Positions 10,872 through 21,081 are shown, counted from the first letter of the stretch. The stretch: 64,000 nt of DNA from Aggregatibacter sp. 2125159857 (GCF_017798005.1 NZ_CP072548.1:1302001-1366000), one strand, 5' to 3'. Notes: generated by a model from the sequence alone, not told the origin. Numbers and translations are program-made.

Positions 10872-12887
10872 TTAATTATCCATATTTTCCAACACACAAA
10901 ACGCCATACCACCCACTTCAACTTGCTGTTGTTGAATCGTTAAGTTTGTTGTTCCTGCCTTAGCTTTCCATTGACCATTTATCTCGTTTGGCAATGTAAA
11001 AGACTGCGGTTCTGCTTTCGCATTGATTAAGAAAAGCCATCGCTGATCTAATACCACTTGCAGCGCCTTGCTTTCCCGATGATGCCAATCTTCGACTTGC
11101 ATTGATTTCCCTTCAATGTTGAGCCAAGTGACATTTTCATCTGACCACCAAACATCCCGTTGCAAACTTTGAATTTGTTTTCGTGTTGCAATCAGTTGTT
11201 TGGTCAAGTCAAATAATTCTTGATTGAAATCCTGCCATTTTAGCCACGTGATTTCATTATCCTGACAATAAGCGTTATTGTTACCGAATTGCGTGTTGCC
11301 GAATTCGTCACCGGCAAGCAACATCGGGGTACCATTGCCCAGCAGCAAACTTGCCAATAATCCGCTTTGCGCTAAAACGCGCTGATTTTTTACCGCACTT
11401 TGGTGCTCGTCATTTAGATCTAATTGACTTCCCTCAATGCCGTGGTTGTAACTGTAATTTTCATTGCGACCATCGCGATTATCTTCGCCGTTCGCCTCGT
11501 TATGCTTATGGTTATAACTGACCAAATCGCGCAACGTAAAACCATCGTGAGCGGTAATAAAATTCAGGGTGGTGTGTGGCAAGCGAGTTTCTCGCTTGAA
11601 CAGATCACTTGAGCCGGCAAAACGTTCGGCAAATGCGCCCACTTCCCCACTTTTCCATAACCAAAAACGACACATATCATCACGGAAACGATCGTTCCAT
11701 TCGGCAAAATAATGGGGGAAACGCCCTAATTGATAACCGTAATGGCCAATATCCCAAGGTTCGCTGATGAATTTCACTTGCTGTAAACTCGGTGTTTGCG
11801 CGATATCGTCAAACAGTTTGGCGTGCGGGTTGAAATCTGGCGATTCACGTCCTAATACCGTGCCTAAATCAAAACGGAATCCATCTACATGGCATTCTTC
11901 CACCCAATAACGAAGGCAATCCACTACCCATTTTCGGGTGATGTCATTGGATAAATTCAGCATATTGCCGCAGCCTGTCCAGTTAATATATTCGCCTTGT
12001 TCGTTTTGCCAATAATACGTCCGATCATCAATGCCACGTAGGCTAAAGGTTGGGAACGGTTTTTCTGATTCTGCGGTGTGGTTAAACACCACATCTAGAA
12101 TTACTTCAATCCCCGCTTCATGTAATGCTTTCACCATGCTTTTGAATTCATATAACGGGTTTTCACGATTTTCTTCGGAGCAATACTTTGGCTCTACGGC
12201 AAACATGGCCAACGGGTTATAGCCCCAATAATTTTGTAATCCTTTTTCTTGTAAGTGCGGTTCGTTTACGTGGTAATTAATCGGCAACAACTCCACTGCC
12301 GTAACACCTAATTCTTTTAAATACGCCACACTTTGCGGTTGCGCCAAACCGGCATAAGTTCCGCGTAACTTTTCAGGTAGATCTGCACGTAATTGGCTAA
12401 AGCCTTTTACGCTGAGTTCATAAATTATCGTCTCAGCCCAAGGCGTTTTCGGGGCTTTATCGTGTTGCCAGTCAAATGCCGTCTCAATGATTTGACCTTT
12501 CGGCGCAAATTCAGCGTTATCTCGTGGATCATTTAACTGAAAAATCGACCGCACTTCTGCCGAACTTAAATCCGGTTTACCCACCACGGCTTTCGCATAA
12601 GGATCAAGCATGAGCTTGTTTGGATTGGCTAAAGTGCGGTCATTTTCAGCGGTGATTCTAAAACCGTACTGCGTCCCCTGAGCTACGCCACTAAGCGCAA
12701 TATGCCAAATATTTTCGCTACAATTCATGGCAAAACGCTGTTCTTTTTTGCCGTTCTCGAACAGACACAACTCCACGGCATCCGCCACAGAAGAATACAG
12801 CGTAAAGTGAGTGATTTGCTCGCCGTTTTCCTCATATTGGCTATAACCGAACGGATAAGCCTTGCCCTGATTTTTTACTGCAATCAT
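10872..12887 (-). CDS. glgX: Glycogen debranching enzyme
   Basis: GlgX is a GH13 isoamylase-type enzyme that hydrolyses alpha-1,6 branches of phosphorylase-trimmed glycogen. The 671-aa protein has an N-terminal CBM48 region followed by the catalytic barrel: the nucleophile in DGFRFDLGTVLG, the acid/base Glu in FISEPWD, and the transition-state Asp in TAHDGFTLRDL. Its ATG begins only three bases after the glgB stop, so the two are tightly coupled. Confidence 0.95.
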   Translation of the reverse strand: MIAVKNQGKAYPFGYSQYEENGEQITHFTLYSSVADAVELCLFENGKKEQRFAMNCSENIWHIALSGVAQGTQYGFRITAENDRTLANPNKLMLDPYAKAVVGKPDLSSAEVRSIFQLNDPRDNAEFAPKGQIIETAFDWQHDKAPKTPWAETIIYELSVKGFSQLRADLPEKLRGTYAGLAQPQSVAYLKELGVTAVELLPINYHVNEPHLQEKGLQNYWGYNPLAMFAVEPKYCSEENRENPLYEFKSMVKALHEAGIEVILDVVFNHTAESEKPFPTFSLRGIDDRTYYWQNEQGEYINWTGCGNMLNLSNDITRKWVVDCLRYWVEECHVDGFRFDLGTVLGRESPDFNPHAKLFDDIAQTPSLQQVKFISEPWDIGHYGYQLGRFPHYFAEWNDRFRDDMCRFWLWKSGEVGAFAERFAGSSDLFKRETRLPHTTLNFITAHDGFTLRDLVSYNHKHNEANGEDNRDGRNENYSYNHGIEGSQLDLNDEHQSAVKNQRVLAQSGLLASLLLGNGTPMLLAGDEFGNTQFGNNNAYCQDNEITWLKWQDFNQELFDLTKQLIATRKQIQSLQRDVWWSDENVTWLNIEGKSMQVEDWHHRESKALQVVLDQRWLFLINAKAEPQSFTLPNEINGQWKAKAGTTNLTIQQQQVEVGGMAFCVLENMDN

Positions 12888-12890
12888 GCC

Positions 12891-15080
12891 TTATCCTTGA
12901 TATTTCAAATAGAGGGTTGCCAATGGCGGAATAGAAACAGAAATAGACTGATCTCGTCCATGGCTTGAGATTGCCTCACTTTCCACTGCACCGCAGTTGC
13001 CAAGATTTGAACCTTCGTAAAAGGATGAATCCGTATTTAAAATTTCGTGATATTGACCGGCAACATTCACGCCAATGCGATAATCATGACGTGGCACCGG
13101 CGTAAAGTTACTGATCACAATGATACGCTCGCCTTTGCTGCTACGTCGTTCAAAGGCAAATACGGAGTTTTGCGCATCATCCACAACCAACCAATCGAAG
13201 CCTTGCGGATCCGAATCCAGTTCAAAGAGCGGTGCATTTTCGCGATAAATTTTATTGAGGTCTTTCACCAACTGTTGCATACCGATGTGCCATCTTCCGC
13301 CGATGGATTCATCCAATAAGAACCAATCGAGACTTTCGCGGTAATTCCATTCACGGCCTTGGGCAAATTCATTTCCCATGAACAATAATTTTTTACCCGG
13401 ATAGCCCCACATATAACCGTAATAAGCACGTAAGTTCGCGAATTTTTGCCACGCATCGCCCGGCATTTTACCGATTAAGGAACATTTGCCATGCACCACT
13501 TCGTCATGAGAAAGTGGTAATACAAAGTTTTCGCTGTATTGATACACCATGCCGAAAGTCATTTGGTTGTGGTGATACTGTCGATAGACCGGATCTTTTT
13601 CCATGTAAGAAAGGGTGTCATTCATCCAGCCCATATTCCATTTGAAATTAAAGCCTAAACCACCGTTTTCTGTCGGGTGTGTTACTCCGGCAAAAGAGGT
13701 TGATTCTTCTGCAATGGACACCGCCCCTTGCATTTCACTATGAATTTTCCAGTTGGTGTGTTTTAAGAATTCAATGGCTTCTAAATTTTCCCGTCCGCCG
13801 TATTGGTTTGGAATCCATTCTCCTTCGGCACGGCTGTAATCACGATAAATCATGGAGGCCACCGCATCAACACGAATACCGTCAATTCCGAAGCGTTCAA
13901 TCCAATACAAGGCGTTACTGGATAAGAAGTTTTTCACTTCGTTGCGACCATAGTTGTAAATGAGCGTGTTCCAGTCTTGATGGAATCCTTCGCGCGGATC
14001 GGCGTGTTCATATAATGCCGTGCCGTCAAAAGCCACTAAACCATGGGTATCGCTTGGGAAATGACCCGGTACCCAGTCCAAAATCACGTTGATGCCGGCT
14101 TCATGGGCGCGTTTAACTAAACGTTTAAACCCTTCCGGTGTACCAAAACGGCTGGTTGGAGAATACAGACCTAGCGGTTGATAGCCCCAAGACCCATCAA
14201 ATGGGAATTCGGAAAGCGGTAAAAACTCAATGTGCGTAAAGCCCATTTCTTTTACATACGGAATTAACTCGTCACCGATTTGGTCGTAATCCAACCAAAA
14301 ATTATTTTCTAAATTGCGGCGCCAAGAACCCAAATGCACTTCATAAATGGAAATTGGTTGATCCCATTGGTTGGCTTTGCGGCGGGCTTCTGTCATTGGT
14401 GCGATGTCCGGTAACGCACTAATTTGTGACGCTGTATCAGGACGTAACTGTGAACTGAATGCGTAAGGGTCGGCTTTTAAGCGTAAATTGCCGTGGCAAT
14501 CAATTAATTCGAATTTATACAACTGCCCTAATGTGACTTTCGGTAGGAATAATTCCCATACACCGCTTGCCGGATGTAAGCGCATCGGATGGCGGCGACC
14601 GTCCCAATAGTTGAAATCCCCCACCACAGAAACCCGTTTCGCATTCGGTGCCCACAAACGGAAGTTCACGCCGGAAACGCCATCACATTCGATAAAATGC
14701 GCACCTAACACTTCATACGGACGCAAGAATGAGCCTTCAGCCAAAAGCCATTCATCCAAATCATTCATCATCAAATGATAACGGTAGGGGTCTTCAAGGA
14801 TTTGCGATTCCTTGCCCCAATACACTTGTAATTGATAGGCAAAGAAATCACGGGTTTTCGGCACAACACCGGCAAAAAAACCTCGATCATCTAAACAATC
14901 CAATTCACAGACGGTGTCTTGATTTTCTTTATCAATGACGCTAACACGGCAAGCATCCGGCAATAAAGCACGAATTTCAATGCCGTTATCGGTTTCGTGC
15001 ATACCCAATACGGAAAAAGGATCAGAATGTGTTCCATCAAAGAATTGATTAATCACGGATTGCGCTACTAGTTGAGTCAT
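12891..15080 (-). CDS. glgB: 1,4-alpha-glucan branching enzyme
   Basis: GlgB introduces alpha-1,6 branches into glycogen. The 729-aa protein has the long N-terminal CBM48 modules and a GH13 barrel: DWVPGHFP, the nucleophile in [19 protein letters not shown], the acid/base Glu in SIAEESTSF, and [11 protein letters not shown]. It is the first large gene of the glg operon. Its ATG overlaps by four bases (ATGA) the stop of a small upstream reading frame. Confidence 0.96.
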   Translation of the reverse strand: MTQLVAQSVINQFFDGTHSDPFSVLGMHETDNGIEIRALLPDACRVSVIDKENQDTVCELDCLDDRGFFAGVVPKTRDFFAYQLQVYWGKESQILEDPYRYHLMMNDLDEWLLAEGSFLRPYEVLGAHFIECDGVSGVNFRLWAPNAKRVSVVGDFNYWDGRRHPMRLHPASGVWELFLPKVTLGQLYKFELIDCHGNLRLKADPYAFSSQLRPDTASQISALPDIAPMTEARRKANQWDQPISIYEVHLGSWRRNLENNFWLDYDQIGDELIPYVKEMGFTHIEFLPLSEFPFDGSWGYQPLGLYSPTSRFGTPEGFKRLVKRAHEAGINVILDWVPGHFPSDTHGLVAFDGTALYEHADPREGFHQDWNTLIYNYGRNEVKNFLSSNALYWIERFGIDGIRVDAVASMIYRDYSRAEGEWIPNQYGGRENLEAIEFLKHTNWKIHSEMQGAVSIAEESTSFAGVTHPTENGGLGFNFKWNMGWMNDTLSYMEKDPVYRQYHHNQMTFGMVYQYSENFVLPLSHDEVVHGKCSLIGKMPGDAWQKFANLRAYYGYMWGYPGKKLLFMGNEFAQGREWNYRESLDWFLLDESIGGRWHIGMQQLVKDLNKIYRENAPLFELDSDPQGFDWLVVDDAQNSVFAFERRSSKGERIIVISNFTPVPRHDYRIGVNVAGQYHEILNTDSSFYEGSNLGNCGAVESEAISSHGRDQSISVSIPPLATLYLKYQG

Positions 15081-15472
15081 AATAAATCCTCGCTAAGCTC
15101 TGCGGGCTTAATAAATGAAGAGAAAAGGAACGCGATTTGCATATCGCTCAACGCCAATAAACAGGGCAACTTGGATGGTAAAAGCGCGTGTTGGTGAATC
15201 GGAAAGGTTTCTCTTTGACGAGAAGCTGAAAGGTTTAAGCGATGATGAACGAATGATAATATGAATAAAACAAGAGAGAGACGCGTGAAAGCCTCATAAA
15301 ATACTGCGTTTATCCGATGATGTGGCGGTTGCAAAAGTGCGGTGAAATCATGCCGTGTTTCCGGAGGGGCATAAATCAAACGCGCGTCTATCAGTAAATG
15401 CGCTAAATGAGAAGAAGAAACACCGATTGCTTCGGCAATTTGTGCTGGAGAATTGAAAACTTGCATACGCAC
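15077..15472 (-). CDS. Uncertain 131-aa reading frame upstream of glgB
   Basis: The frame ends in the ATGA overlap with the glgB start, an arrangement typical of translational coupling. The N-terminal third ([18 protein letters not shown]) looks like ordinary protein. The rest is low-complexity and contains an uptake signal (ACCGCACTTT region, near 15334). In other Pasteurellaceae malQ commonly precedes glgB, so this may be a shortened or frameshifted relic of malQ or a short leader. I do not recognise it as any known protein. It may not be a real gene. Confidence 0.3.
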   Translation of the reverse strand: MRMQVFNSPAQIAEAIGVSSSHLAHLLIDARLIYAPPETRHDFTALLQPPHHRINAVFYEAFTRLSLVLFILSFVHHRLNLSASRQRETFPIHQHALLPSKLPCLLALSDMQIAFLFSSFIKPAELSEDLL

Positions 15473-15622
15473 CTACAACTAAAATACAGCCTAAAACTAA
15501 CGCTTTATGAGTATTCTAGAAGAGGCAGAAAGAATTACAACGCTTTTAATTGAAATTAGTGATCTCCGTCAAAAAATCACGTGACATCAATGACATCTTA
15601 TTAAAACAAAACCGTTAAAACA
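15473..15622. other. Probable glg operon promoter region
   Basis: This non-coding stretch lies upstream of the leftward glg genes. It contains AGTGATCTCCGTCAAA (15558), which matches the CRP core TGTGATCTAGATCACA at about 11 of 16 positions, and a TCACGTGA palindrome. No clear -35/-10 pair is obvious. cAMP-CRP control of glycogen genes is established in enteric bacteria, but this site is weak. Confidence 0.3.
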
Positions 15623-15648
15623 AAAGCGAGATCCTTCGCTCTCGCTTT
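15623..15648 (-). terminator. fabA terminator
   Basis: AAAGCGAG pairs with CTCGCTTT and, read leftward, is followed by a T-rich run, directly after the fabA stop. Confidence 0.7.
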
Positions 15649-15670
15649 CTCATTTTATATCGTTTCGCTG

Positions 15671-16201
15671 TTAAAAACTGGAAGTATCTTGGAATAAACC
15701 GACTTTCAAATCTGTTGCGGTGTAGATAACACGACCGTCCACCTCTACTTCGCCGTCTGCCATGCCCATCACTAATTTGCGGTTGATGACACGTTTCATA
15801 TTAATGCGATAAACCACTTTTTTGGCGGTTGGCAGAATCTGACCGGTGAATTTCACTTCGCCGACACCTAACGCACGACCTTTGCCTTTGCCACCAACCC
15901 AGCCAAGGAAGAAGCCGACTAATTGCCACATGGCATCTAAGCCCAAGCAGCCTGGCATGACCGGATCGCCAATAAAATGGCAAGCAAAAAATGGCAAATC
16001 AGGGTGAATATCGAGTTCAGCTTCGATGTAACCTTTACCAAATGTACCACCATCTTCTGTCATTTTCACAATACGATCCATCATTAGCATGGTTGGCGCA
16101 GGAAGTTGCGGCCCTTCTTTACCAAACAGTTCTCCACGTCCGGAGGCTAATAAATCTTCGTAAGAATAACTGTCTTTAATGTTTGGTGTACAAGTGTTCA
16201 T
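15671..16201 (-). CDS. fabA: 3-hydroxydecanoyl-ACP dehydratase/isomerase
   Basis: FabA dehydrates 3-hydroxydecanoyl-ACP and isomerises trans-2- to cis-3-decenoyl-ACP, the branch point to unsaturated fatty acids. The 176-aa protein carries the hot-dog fold active site: His near residue 71 in [19 protein letters not shown], with the catalytic Asp at the end of that stretch. The start is [10 protein letters not shown] 21-codon upstream extension was rejected because it runs into the promoter region. It shares FadR- and FabR-like sites with fabB and neighbours the Lon-like protease gene, as in Escherichia coli. Confidence 0.95.
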   Translation of the reverse strand: MNTCTPNIKDSYSYEDLLASGRGELFGKEGPQLPAPTMLMMDRIVKMTEDGGTFGKGYIEAELDIHPDLPFFACHFIGDPVMPGCLGLDAMWQLVGFFLGWVGGKGKGRALGVGEVKFTGQILPTAKKVVYRINMKRVINRKLVMGMADGEVEVDGRVIYTATDLKVGLFQDTSSF

Positions 16202-16284
16202 TATTAAAATCCTATAAAAAGTCAATGTGTTGTTAAAATACAAACGTTGCACGGATTCTAACAAAGCCTCACTGCATTTAGAAT

Positions 16285-16302
16285 AGCTAACACTTGTACG
16301 CC
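16285..16302. promoter_or_regulatory. Candidate FabR operator upstream of fabA
   Basis: AGCTAACACTTGTACGCC is an imperfect palindrome resembling the enterobacterial FabR operator. It abuts the FadR-like site, as in the E. coli fabA promoter, and has a 14/18 match upstream of fabB. Confidence 0.45.
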
Positions 16303-16303
16303 T

Positions 16304-16320
16304 AACTTGTCCGATCAGTT
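16304..16320. promoter_or_regulatory. Candidate FadR activator site upstream of fabA
   Basis: AACTTGTCCGATCAGTT matches the FadR consensus AACTGGTCCGACCAGTT at 15 of 17 positions. It lies 103-119 bases upstream of the fabA start. FadR activation of fabA is established in E. coli; here it is inferred. Confidence 0.55.
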
Positions 16321-16342
16321 AATTTTTAATGGCAATTTTGAA

Positions 16343-18118
16343 TTAATGGCTTTTGCGGGAAAACAACAAATCCCAAAAACCCTCTCGATGTGACTGCCGA
16401 TCGGCATATTGATTAATGCGTTGGTTAATTAAGCGTGCTAATGGTAACGTCTCTGCCGTATAGTTTTTATCCTCCTGCTCGACTAAGTCACGTTGTAACA
16501 AAATTTCACAGGCCTGATCCACGGCGTCTACAGGATAAATAAAAAATGCCTGATTTTTCACCGCACTAATCACGGCTTCAGATAAACTCAGTTGATTCAC
16601 TACGGCACTCGGAATAATCACACCCTGTTTACCGGTCAGTCCACGACGCTGACAAATGGTAAAAAAGCCTTCAATTTTTTCATTTACGCCCCCAACAGAA
16701 TGCACCAAGCCAAACTGATCGATCGCTCCCGTGATAGCAATAGATTGTGGTAACGGCAAATCGGACAAGGCACTGACCAACACACAAAAGCCGGCTAAAG
16801 AAGCGCTATCACCATCAATTTCGCCGTAAGATTGTTCAAAAACCAAGGAAGCAGAAAACGGCAACTGAGAAGGCAATTCTAAAATATTCGCCAAACAGGC
16901 TTCTGCAATTAAAATGCCTTTGCTGTGAATATTCCCCGCCAATTCGGTTTTGCGCTCCACGTCTACGACTTCACCATCACCATATTGCACAATACAACTA
17001 ATACGGGAAGGTTCGCCAAAAACTAATGGCGTCCCCGGATATTCAATGACGGACAAACCATTAATCTGCCCCACCATTTCGCCTTCAGTCGCCACATAAA
17101 TTTGTTCCTGCAAAATGCTATCGTAAGTTTGTTCACGCAAAAAGCCAAATTGCTCGGTTTTATGTAAAAAATAACGCTCAAAATCCACCGCACTTAAGGA
17201 GGTGGACTTGGTTAAAAGTGCCGTCTCCGTCAAGATATTTTTTAACATCAACGGCGAGATATTAATCAAGTCGCGGTTTTCACTATCACGTACCAATAAT
17301 TGATACAGTTTATTAAAGCCGCTCAAATCCAACATGGGTAATTGATGTTGTTGCGCAACAGCTTGAACATAACCCATCCATTGTTGCTGTTGTTCCGCAT
17401 TGGCAACACGGCAATAACTCTCGATTTCCGCATAATCCGCCAAGTGATAAAGCTCTTCTTCCAACTCTTCCAATGTCGCCAATTCTGTACGATTGCCTAA
17501 GACAATGACTTTTAACTTCAACGGATAACTCGGAATATCGCAAGGCAAGGTTTTAAATGGATGCGCGGAATACCAGTTAAATACGCCGGTGGTGAGAATA
17601 TGTTTGAGCCGTTGCCATAAATCAAATTGCGCCAATAATGCGCTGGCAGTGACAATTAAAACACCGCCATTCACCTGATGAACCAAACCTGGATTCAGCT
17701 GAATATCATGCGAGGTCGCGTGAATTTTCACGGAGCCAAATAACTGAAACTGATCGAAATACAAAGCCGTTGCAACACTTTTTTGCGCAGCAAAATTGTC
17801 GTTATAAGACTGCACCGGTTCAGCTGAAATACGAGGAAAAGAAAAAGAATCCCCTTGTTCAATCACATATTGCACGCCATATAACTCCGGCTCGGGCTTT
17901 TCTGATTGAATCAATTGTTCCAATAACGGCGCATATTCTGCCTGATCATCCGCTTTAAGCACCAATAAAGTGCGGTGGGAATTTTTAATGAAATAACGAA
18001 TCGCTTTTTCTGCGCGGGGTTGTAATGCGAAAAAATCTTGAGAATGTGAAGGGATTTCCGTCACGCTCAATGTCGGACGAAGTCCCTGCCAAGGTAAAGT
18101 ATTATAAGATGAAGACAC
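16343..18118 (-). CDS. Lon-family ATP-dependent protease homologue (YcbZ/LonH type)
   Basis: The 591-aa protein has a C-terminal S16 (Lon) peptidase domain with a Ser-Lys dyad: the serine in EIDGDSASLAGFCVLVSAL, and the lysine in GGVNEKIEGFF. The upstream half is a divergent nucleotide-binding region without a textbook Walker A, as in YcbZ. A GTG start is preceded by a purine-rich GAGAG. The arrangement fabA - this gene - matP (divergent) matches E. coli fabA-ycbZ-matP, which supports orthology. The substrate is unknown. Confidence 0.88.
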   Translation of the reverse strand: MSSSYNTLPWQGLRPTLSVTEIPSHSQDFFALQPRAEKAIRYFIKNSHRTLLVLKADDQAEYAPLLEQLIQSEKPEPELYGVQYVIEQGDSFSFPRISAEPVQSYNDNFAAQKSVATALYFDQFQLFGSVKIHATSHDIQLNPGLVHQVNGGVLIVTASALLAQFDLWQRLKHILTTGVFNWYSAHPFKTLPCDIPSYPLKLKVIVLGNRTELATLEELEEELYHLADYAEIESYCRVANAEQQQQWMGYVQAVAQQHQLPMLDLSGFNKLYQLLVRDSENRDLINISPLMLKNILTETALLTKSTSLSAVDFERYFLHKTEQFGFLREQTYDSILQEQIYVATEGEMVGQINGLSVIEYPGTPLVFGEPSRISCIVQYGDGEVVDVERKTELAGNIHSKGILIAEACLANILELPSQLPFSASLVFEQSYGEIDGDSASLAGFCVLVSALSDLPLPQSIAITGAIDQFGLVHSVGGVNEKIEGFFTICQRRGLTGKQGVIIPSAVVNQLSLSEAVISAVKNQAFFIYPVDAVDQACEILLQRDLVEQEDKNYTAETLPLARLINQRINQYADRQSHREGFWDLLFSRKSH

Positions 18119-18223
18119 GACGACTCTCTAAGTTAAAGGTTGTTTGGCAAACATTATCGCATATTTATGCGTATCGAGGAAAATTTGCTGGAAAATCCGT
18201 CACAAAAAGCGTATAGTTACGCA

Positions 18224-18236
18224 GTTACCACGTCAC
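18224..18236. promoter_or_regulatory. matS-like motif just upstream of matP
   Basis: GTTACCACGTCAC differs from the MatP-binding consensus GTGACRNYGTCAC at two positions and keeps one exact GTCAC half. It lies 17 bases before the matP start. It may be coincidental, or an autoregulatory or chromosomal matS site. Confidence 0.3.
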
Positions 18237-18253
18237 TAAAATCATGTAGAAAA

Positions 18254-18700
18254 ATGAAATATCAAAAGTTAGAAAATCAAGAAGCGCATTGGAAATGGGT
18301 CTATTTAACCAAAAAGGCTCGTGAAGGGGAAAATATCACCCGTTACACGGAAAAAAGTTTACAAGAAGACATCGTAAAACAACTCATCGGCTGCCAAAAC
18401 TATCCGCAAAAAATTGAAGAATGGATAAAAACCCATTTAGCGCCAGAATTGATGACAAAACTCGATCAAGCCATCCGCGCCAGAAGAAAGCGTTTTTTTA
18501 ATGCTGAAAAACAATCTACCAAGAAAAAATCCATTGATTTGGAATATGCCGTTTGGCTACGTTTATCCAAATATTCTCGAAAAATGAAAATGACACTCTC
18601 GGAAACCATCATGTATATGATTGATGAGCGTGAGAAAAAAGCATTATACGAAAGCCAAATGTCCGCCATGAAAGCTGGATTAAAAGATTTATTAAAATAA
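18254..18700 (+). CDS. matP: Macrodomain Ter protein MatP
   Basis: MatP binds matS sites and condenses the replication-terminus macrodomain. The 148-aa protein matches E. coli MatP in length and in key segments: MKYQKLEN at the start, EGENITRY, and the DNA-binding ribbon-helix-helix region RARRKRFFNAEKQSTKKKS followed by IDLEYAVWLRLS. The start was set at this MKYQ; 38 open codons upstream are not conserved. It is divergent from the Lon-like protease gene. Its presence suggests this window may lie near the terminus region. Confidence 0.93.
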   Translation: MKYQKLENQEAHWKWVYLTKKAREGENITRYTEKSLQEDIVKQLIGCQNYPQKIEEWIKTHLAPELMTKLDQAIRARRKRFFNAEKQSTKKKSIDLEYAVWLRLSKYSRKMKMTLSETIMYMIDEREKKALYESQMSAMKAGLKDLLK

Positions 18701-18852
18701 ATAGGCAATTTATGGTGCAAATTCACTTCATTTATGATCTAAACAAATCATAAATTGACAACAAATAAATGTAAATATATACAATATCTTTAAAAGGGGA
18801 GAATTTTAATAGGATTGTAAGTTATTGATTTTTCATTATTTAAATAACAAAA

Positions 18853-18874
18853 AAGCCGCTTTGAAAAGCGGCTT
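18853..18874 (-). terminator. tRNA-Leu terminator
   Basis: AAGCCGCTTT / AAAGCGGCTT with a two-base loop is followed, read leftward, by six T. It ends the tRNA-Leu(CAA) transcript. The stretch 18701-18852 holds no further recognisable feature. Confidence 0.8.
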
Positions 18875-18897
18875 GTAATTCTTCAGAAACTTATCAT

Positions 18898-18983
18898 TGG
18901 TGCCTAGGGTCGGACTCGAACCGACACGTTTATTCAACGGCGGATTTTGAATCCGCTGCGTCTACCAATTTCGCCACCCAGGC
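18898..18983 (-). tRNA. tRNA-Leu (CAA)
   Basis: Read leftward it starts GCCTGGGTGGCGAAATTGG and ends with CCA. The anticodon loop ATTCAAAAT gives CAA. A long variable arm and GGTTCGAGTCC T-loop are present. The CCA is encoded. Confidence 0.95.
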
Positions 18984-19170
18984 AACACTGATAAATTTTC
19001 TTGTTGAGAACGGATGCCGATTATAAGGATTTATCTCGTTGTTGCAAGCAAAAAATTCCTTAATGTATTTAATTGCTTAAATTTTAACTTTATCGATACT
19101 CCCAAGGCTACTTTTTCTCATCTTTCATTGCATGCTCAGCCATGATTTCAGCCTCCTGTTACGATGAGAG

Positions 19171-19953
19171 TTATTGCCAGTGCCATGAAAGATTGGAAAC
19201 AAGACGGCAGTAATCGCATTTAAAATATAAGAAGTCAAACAGTGGTTGCTCCAGCGTCCACGGCCGTTTGCATAAGGGGCAATGGGAGTCTAACTCAGCT
19301 TCTCGGCTTTCTCCGCCGATTCGATACAAATAATAGTATGTAGGAATGCCACTTTGGCGAGTAATTTCTTGAGCGAGGTAATAGCCATGTTTGAACAATG
19401 GAGTTTGCGTATTGCTAATTTGCGCCAAGGCCTCTTGTTCTAACACCGAACCATTCATTTGCAACTGATCACACGCCTGCCAATTTTCTTGCCACTTGAT
19501 CATATCCATTGCCAAGTGCGGTATGTTTTTTAGCTGTTTATATAACGGAATCGGTTGCAACGTATCACCGCTATGTAAAGGGGAACAAGACTGCAAATAG
19601 GTCGTATAGAGTAATTGCCAAGAAGGCGTTTCTGTTGCGGTCATGTCGGAATTAAGATCTTCCGCAACGATTTGAAAACTCTCGAAAAATACACCGCACT
19701 TTTCTGCTTCTACAAGGGCTTGTGTGACCGGCTGATTGTTAAATTCCACTAATAATGAAGTTTGCTCAGGACAAGCCACACGCACTGCCAAGCCTTGTTG
19801 ATTTTCCTGCTCGGCAAGAAATTGTGGAATTTCACGTCCAATAATCTGTCCGTTATAACGCCATTGTTCAATTACTTGATTAACGCAATGGGCTTGTTTT
19901 TCCAATGAAAAATCACTCGGCTGGAGAGAAAAGAAGGCTTCAATTAAATACAT
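19171..19953 (-). CDS. DUF2310 Zn-ribbon protein
   Basis: The 260-aa protein resembles the DUF2310 family, annotated as Zn-ribbon-containing and possibly nucleic-acid-binding. The visible support is a C-terminal ribbon of two CxxC pairs, CPLCKRPW and then KCDYC about 20 residues later. The rest is a mixed alpha/beta domain with no signal peptide or membrane segments. It is divergent from yqcC across about 100 bases. Function is not established. Confidence 0.7.
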   Translation of the reverse strand: MYLIEAFFSLQPSDFSLEKQAHCVNQVIEQWRYNGQIIGREIPQFLAEQENQQGLAVRVACPEQTSLLVEFNNQPVTQALVEAEKCGVFFESFQIVAEDLNSDMTATETPSWQLLYTTYLQSCSPLHSGDTLQPIPLYKQLKNIPHLAMDMIKWQENWQACDQLQMNGSVLEQEALAQISNTQTPLFKHGYYLAQEITRQSGIPTYYYLYRIGGESREAELDSHCPLCKRPWTLEQPLFDFLYFKCDYCRLVSNLSWHWQ

Positions 19954-20059
19954 AATGGATCACGTTAATATAAAAAGTGAAATTCTACACGAAATTTGTG
20001 TAACTGGCGCAAAAGCATGAAATCTTCTACAATGACGCGCTTATTTTATGAGGTGTTTT

Positions 20060-20377
20060 ATGCATCAACAAACTCGATTACATTTACAACATTTACAGCA
20101 TACGATGACACGTTTGGCATTATGGCAAAGTATGCCGCCAAACGCAGAGGCTTTTTTAAGCGAACAACCTTTTGCACTGGATACAATGCAGCCAACAGAA
20201 TGGCTGCAATGGATTTTTATTCCACGTATGTACGCCCTATTGGAAAGTCAGGCGCCCTTGCCAAGCCAAATTGCGATTAGCCCTTATTTAGAAGAGGCAT
20301 TGAAAGAAGAAGATTATTTGGCGGAATTATTAATCCCGATCATAGAAATTGAAAAGCTGCTGCAACAACCATGTTAG
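20060..20377 (+). CDS. yqcC: YqcC family protein
   Basis: The 105-aa protein belongs to the small helical YqcC family (DUF446), recognised by FALDTMQPTEWLQWIFIPRM. GAGGTG precedes this ATG; an in-frame ATG four codons upstream lies within that purine stretch. Its end overlaps truC by seven bases, the same pairing as E. coli yqcC-truC, which suggests translational coupling. No biochemical role is established. Confidence 0.85.
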   Translation: MHQQTRLHLQHLQHTMTRLALWQSMPPNAEAFLSEQPFALDTMQPTEWLQWIFIPRMYALLESQAPLPSQIAISPYLEEALKEEDYLAELLIPIIEIEKLLQQPC

Positions 20378-21081
20378 AGATTTTATATCAAGATGATGTA
20401 TTGGTCGCCGTCAATAAACCGGCAGGCATGCTGGTACATCGCAGCTGGCTTGATCGCCATGAGACCCAATTTGTGATGCAAACTTTGCGCGATCAAATCG
20501 GGCAGCGCGTTTATCCGATTCATCGCTTAGATCGTCCAACATCCGGCGTTCTGCTGTTTTCCTTAAACAGTGAAATAGCGCATATGTTATGCCAACAGTT
20601 TGAGCAAAAACAAATAGAAAAGCAGTATCTCGCGGTAGTGAGAGGATATGTGACAGGGCATGGCGAAATTGATTATCCGCTCAAGGTTCAGTTAGATAAA
20701 ATTGCCAATAAATTCTCCCAACCGGATAAAGCACCACAAAGTGCGATCACTTTTTACGAAGGATTGCAGACCGTGGAAATGCCTTACGGTGTAGGGCGTT
20801 ATGCCACTTCCCGTTATTCTCTTGTGCGTTTAATTCCGCAAACCGGACGTAAGCATCAGTTGCGTCGTCACATGAAACATATTTTTCACCCCATTTTAGG
20901 GGATACACAATATGGCGATTTGCATCAAAATCGTGCATTAATGGAACACACCGGCTGCGCCCGTTTACTGTTACACGCAGAAAAATTAACCTTTGTTCAT
21001 CCATTGACTCAACGTCCGATGACAATTCAAGCTGGACTGGATGCGCAATGGCAAAATCTCATGCAGACTTTTCAGTGGTAA
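20371..21081 (+). CDS. truC: tRNA pseudouridine(65) synthase TruC
   Basis: TruC isomerises U65 in the T-arm acceptor side of certain tRNAs. The 236-aa protein has the RluA-family core: the catalytic aspartate in VYPIHRLDRPTSGVLLF, and RLIPQTGRKHQLRRHM further on. There is no N-terminal S4 domain, as expected for TruC. It overlaps yqcC and is followed 48 bases later by yoaH. Confidence 0.93.
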   Translation: MLEILYQDDVLVAVNKPAGMLVHRSWLDRHETQFVMQTLRDQIGQRVYPIHRLDRPTSGVLLFSLNSEIAHMLCQQFEQKQIEKQYLAVVRGYVTGHGEIDYPLKVQLDKIANKFSQPDKAPQSAITFYEGLQTVEMPYGVGRYATSRYSLVRLIPQTGRKHQLRRHMKHIFHPILGDTQYGDLHQNRALMEHTGCARLLLHAEKLTFVHPLTQRPMTIQAGLDAQWQNLMQTFQW

